The notes under the pieces are model-generated. The model was given only the letters and a program-made list of their open reading frames with translations. It made no database searches and was not told the DNA's origin. Shown piece by piece: positions 14,096 through 15,690 of a stretch of DNA of 15,690 nt; within the stretch, counting starts at the first letter, position 1; the number at the start of each line of letters is the position of its first letter. The stretch covers positions 1 through 15,690 of the forward strand of contig JAERRQ010000079.1 in NCBI GenBank assembly GCA_016735355.1. Direction: 5' to 3'. The translations under genes were made by a program, and so were the position numbers. This DNA comes from Desulfobacterales bacterium (GTDB lineage: Bacteria > Desulfobacterota > Desulfobacteria > Desulfobacterales > BuS5).

Positions 14096-15184
14096 TTACA
14101 CGCCGCCAACAGCGATTTCGACACGTCGATTCAAATGCCGACCTTCTGTAGTATTGTTATCGGCAACCGGATTTATTGGGCCGAACCAGAGTGGCAGGAT
14201 CCTGTCTGGGGATATGTTGAATTTGTTCCCAAGATACTCCGTTACTATGCCTACCCTCCTGTAAGACAGTTTTGTATTATACTTTTCACTACCGGTGCTA
14301 TCAGTATAGCCTGCAAGCACTATATATGCGTTCGGATGTTCCTCCATGAATCCAGCGAGCTGTGTGAGTTCCCGACTGGCTTTTGGGCTGATATCCGCTT
14401 TATCAAAGTCGAACAAGATATTGTCCACTTTGACACCGGCAATCTTGAGTTCGGTGGTTGTTTCAATATCCTCTGTTGCCTTGGTCACAAAAAGCGCACC
14501 TGTGTTGTGTTCCGGCCTTTCAATAAACGTTGCAAAGGACACAACTCTTGTGCAAAAGTCTACTGAAGCGGCGTTTTCTAATACCCTCCAACTGGCTTTA
14601 TCGTCTGCCGTACTGATGATATAAAAACTAACATTATATTTTTCCGTAAGGTTTTTGGCTATAGTTGCAGGTGTCCTGTGCGGCCCTCCCACTTTGCTAT
14701 ATTTGCCGTCAGTGAAAATAAACACCACGGGCTTGCCGTGCAGCGGCTCTATAATCTTATCTAGCCTGCTGAGTCCCTCCATAAGGAATGTCCCACTTGA
14801 ATGTTTATCCGGTAGCTGTTCAATTGCTTGAGCACACTGCTCTCTGTTATAAGCCTGCATAGGATAAAGAGGCTTCCATGGGGTATATAGATACAAGCCA
14901 AAATTATGCCCCAGATCCGGGAAATAAGCATTTCTCTCTTTAAGGGTTTGTTTGGCGATTTCCATCCTCGACATGTTCGTACCCTTATACTGCTTGCCCA
15001 TGGAGCTGGAAGCATCAAAGAGAAAAATAGCGTTTTCCGCGGTCTTGATGAGATGTTCCGTTAATACAGTCTTTGTTACGAAATCCTCCTTTAATAAAAC
15101 GTCGAAGGCCTCAACTCGCGTAGCAAGCAGTCCCGTAAGTATCAATCCGCAAATTAGTGTTACAATCAAAAAGTGTCTCGTCAT
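14096..15184 (-). CDS. Secreted von Willebrand factor A domain plus OmpA-like domain protein
   Basis: Of two close ATGs, 15184 is better: it lies eight bases after AGGAGG (15198-15193), whereas 15190 is only two bases from it. That gives 362 residues. A signal peptide with a hydrophobic core (FLIVTLICGLILTGLLA) probably ends at VEA-26. A vWA domain follows with a MIDAS DxSxS motif, D57-A-S-S-S61 in FLFDASSSMG, and TDG at 158-160. The C-terminal OmpA domain runs from NILFDFDKADISPKA (about 255) through GYTDSTGSEKYN to GRHLNRRVEI and should bind peptidoglycan. It is likely a periplasmic or outer-membrane-associated, metal-dependent adhesion or scaffold protein. It follows the mipA-like gene in the same direction. 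The partner is unknown. Confidence 0.9.
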   Translation of the reverse strand: MTRHFLIVTLICGLILTGLLATRVEAFDVLLKEDFVTKTVLTEHLIKTAENAIFLFDASSSMGKQYKGTNMSRMEIAKQTLKERNAYFPDLGHNFGLYLYTPWKPLYPMQAYNREQCAQAIEQLPDKHSSGTFLMEGLSRLDKIIEPLHGKPVVFIFTDGKYSKVGGPHRTPATIAKNLTEKYNVSFYIISTADDKASWRVLENAASVDFCTRVVSFATFIERPEHNTGALFVTKATEDIETTTELKIAGVKVDNILFDFDKADISPKASRELTQLAGFMEEHPNAYIVLAGYTDSTGSEKYNTKLSYRRVGIVTEYLGNKFNISPDRILPLWFGPINPVADNNTTEGRHLNRRVEIAVGGV

Positions 15185-15325
15185 TATCATGCCCTCCTTT
15201 TTTTGTTTGTTGGAAAATATTATTGGGGTTTTTCGTACTCTTCCACCGCTGGGTTAAAATTGCTTCCCGGCGGCATCATCCATTTTTTACCGATGCTCAT
15301 CGCATGAATTCCTGGTATAAGCCCT

Positions 15326-15690
15326 TTAAAAAGTGAAAATCGCCATAACGCCAAGGTAGAATTGGTTCTCATCACCCCTCTTGCGGACAATCGGGCTGTC
15401 CTCAGCGTCGCCGACGAGTCGTTTGTAGCTTCCTGATACACGTGTGCTCCAGTTGTCTGACCAGATATAGTCAGCTTTCAGACTACAGCCCACATCTTTG
15501 AAGCCATCGTCAGCTTTGTACTGCTTCAGACCGCTCCTTGCCGAATCTCTGGCATTGACATCGAAAAAAGTTCTCATATAGTCGTTATCAGCCCAGCTCG
15601 TTGAAACGCCAAAGGAAAGGATAAAAGGATCACTCACCCGCCATGCGTATTGGCTACTGAGCGTGGCTACGAACCCATCATGCCCATCAG
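15326..15690 (-). CDS. MipA/OmpV-family outer-membrane protein (5' end outside the window)
   Basis: The frame is open to the window edge and ends in TAA at 15326. About 120 residues of the C-terminal part are visible. GVSTSWADNDYMRTFFDVNA, ARSGLKQYKADDGFKDVG, SGSYKRLVGDAEDSPIV and a final aromatic strand (NQFYLGVMAIFTF) match the C-terminal half of MipA/OmpV proteins. These are outer-membrane beta-barrels; E. coli MipA scaffolds murein synthases and hydrolases. The terminal phenylalanine fits the outer-membrane insertion signal. About 140 bp separate it from the vWA-OmpA gene on the same strand, so co-transcription is possible. Confidence 0.9.
   Translation of the reverse strand, partial: DGHDGFVATLSSQYAWRVSDPFILSFGVSTSWADNDYMRTFFDVNARDSARSGLKQYKADDGFKDVGCSLKADYIWSDNWSTRVSGSYKRLVGDAEDSPIVRKRGDENQFYLGVMAIFTF

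Noticed and set aside
14036..14566. A 176-codon plus-strand frame opposite the vWA-OmpA gene
   Set aside because: It is antisense to a gene with a clear signal peptide, MIDAS and OmpA motifs. It has no ribosome site or recognisable domain.
15220..15300. A 26-codon minus-strand frame (MSIGKKWMMPPGS...) between the mipA-like gene and the vWA-OmpA gene
   Set aside because: The ribosome site is weak and distant, the frame is short and no family is recognised; it may be chance. It is worth noting only if conserved in relatives.
1..15690. CRISPR arrays, tRNA or rRNA genes
   Set aside because: No regularly spaced direct repeats, no tRNA-like cloverleaf with GTTCGANTC arm and no rRNA-like conserved blocks were seen on reading the window.

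Overview
The window looks like chromosomal DNA of a sulfate-reducing, Desulfobacterota-type anaerobe. Pointers are a small four-cysteine rubredoxin, a DVU0298-type HEAT-repeat protein, a DUF4301 protein, a MipA/OmpV outer-membrane protein and the recA-alaS order. Lnt, MipA and an OmpA-like protein indicate a Gram-negative envelope. The taxonomic call is an inference from gene content, not from a marker search.

Layout. (1) 1-883, plus strand: the tail of an unidentified protein, rubredoxin, and a HEAT-repeat gene whose 3' end looks decayed. (2) 4583-893, minus strand: a compact operon of a small acidic protein, lnt (apolipoprotein N-acyltransferase), prfB (release factor 2, with an intact +1 programmed frameshift) and an HD-domain hydrolase. 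Gaps are 8 and 45 bp, and the last two genes overlap by 17 bp. (3) 4810-7268, plus strand: a DUF4301 protein and a DUF368/PopT-type polyprenyl-phosphate transporter, 14 bp apart. (4) 7430-11271, plus strand: recA and alaS, with no recX. A 28-bp perfect palindrome lies at the likely recA promoter, and a 143-bp foldback, MITE-like element fills the recA-alaS gap and overlaps the recA stop codon. (5) 11272-14095: an accessory patch of broken mobile DNA. It holds a truncated DruA/DUF4338 protein, an IS1-type transposase tail, a SAM-dependent methyltransferase, a domain V/VI remnant of a group II intron on the minus strand, and dispersed intergenic repeats. (6) 15690-14096, minus strand: a MipA/OmpV-family outer-membrane protein (5' end outside the window) followed by a secreted von Willebrand A plus OmpA-domain protein.

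Functionally, the core blocks serve lipoprotein maturation, translation termination, undecaprenyl-phosphate recycling, recombination and alanyl-tRNA charging. The only defence-related signal is the DruA-family fragment; it has no other Druantia genes beside it and is cut off, so I read it as mobile-element debris rather than a working system. The least conventional signals are the perfectly centred foldback after recA, the palindrome at the recA promoter, the group II intron remnant, and the pairing of an uncharacterised nucleotidyltransferase-like DUF4301 protein with a polyprenyl-phosphate transporter.
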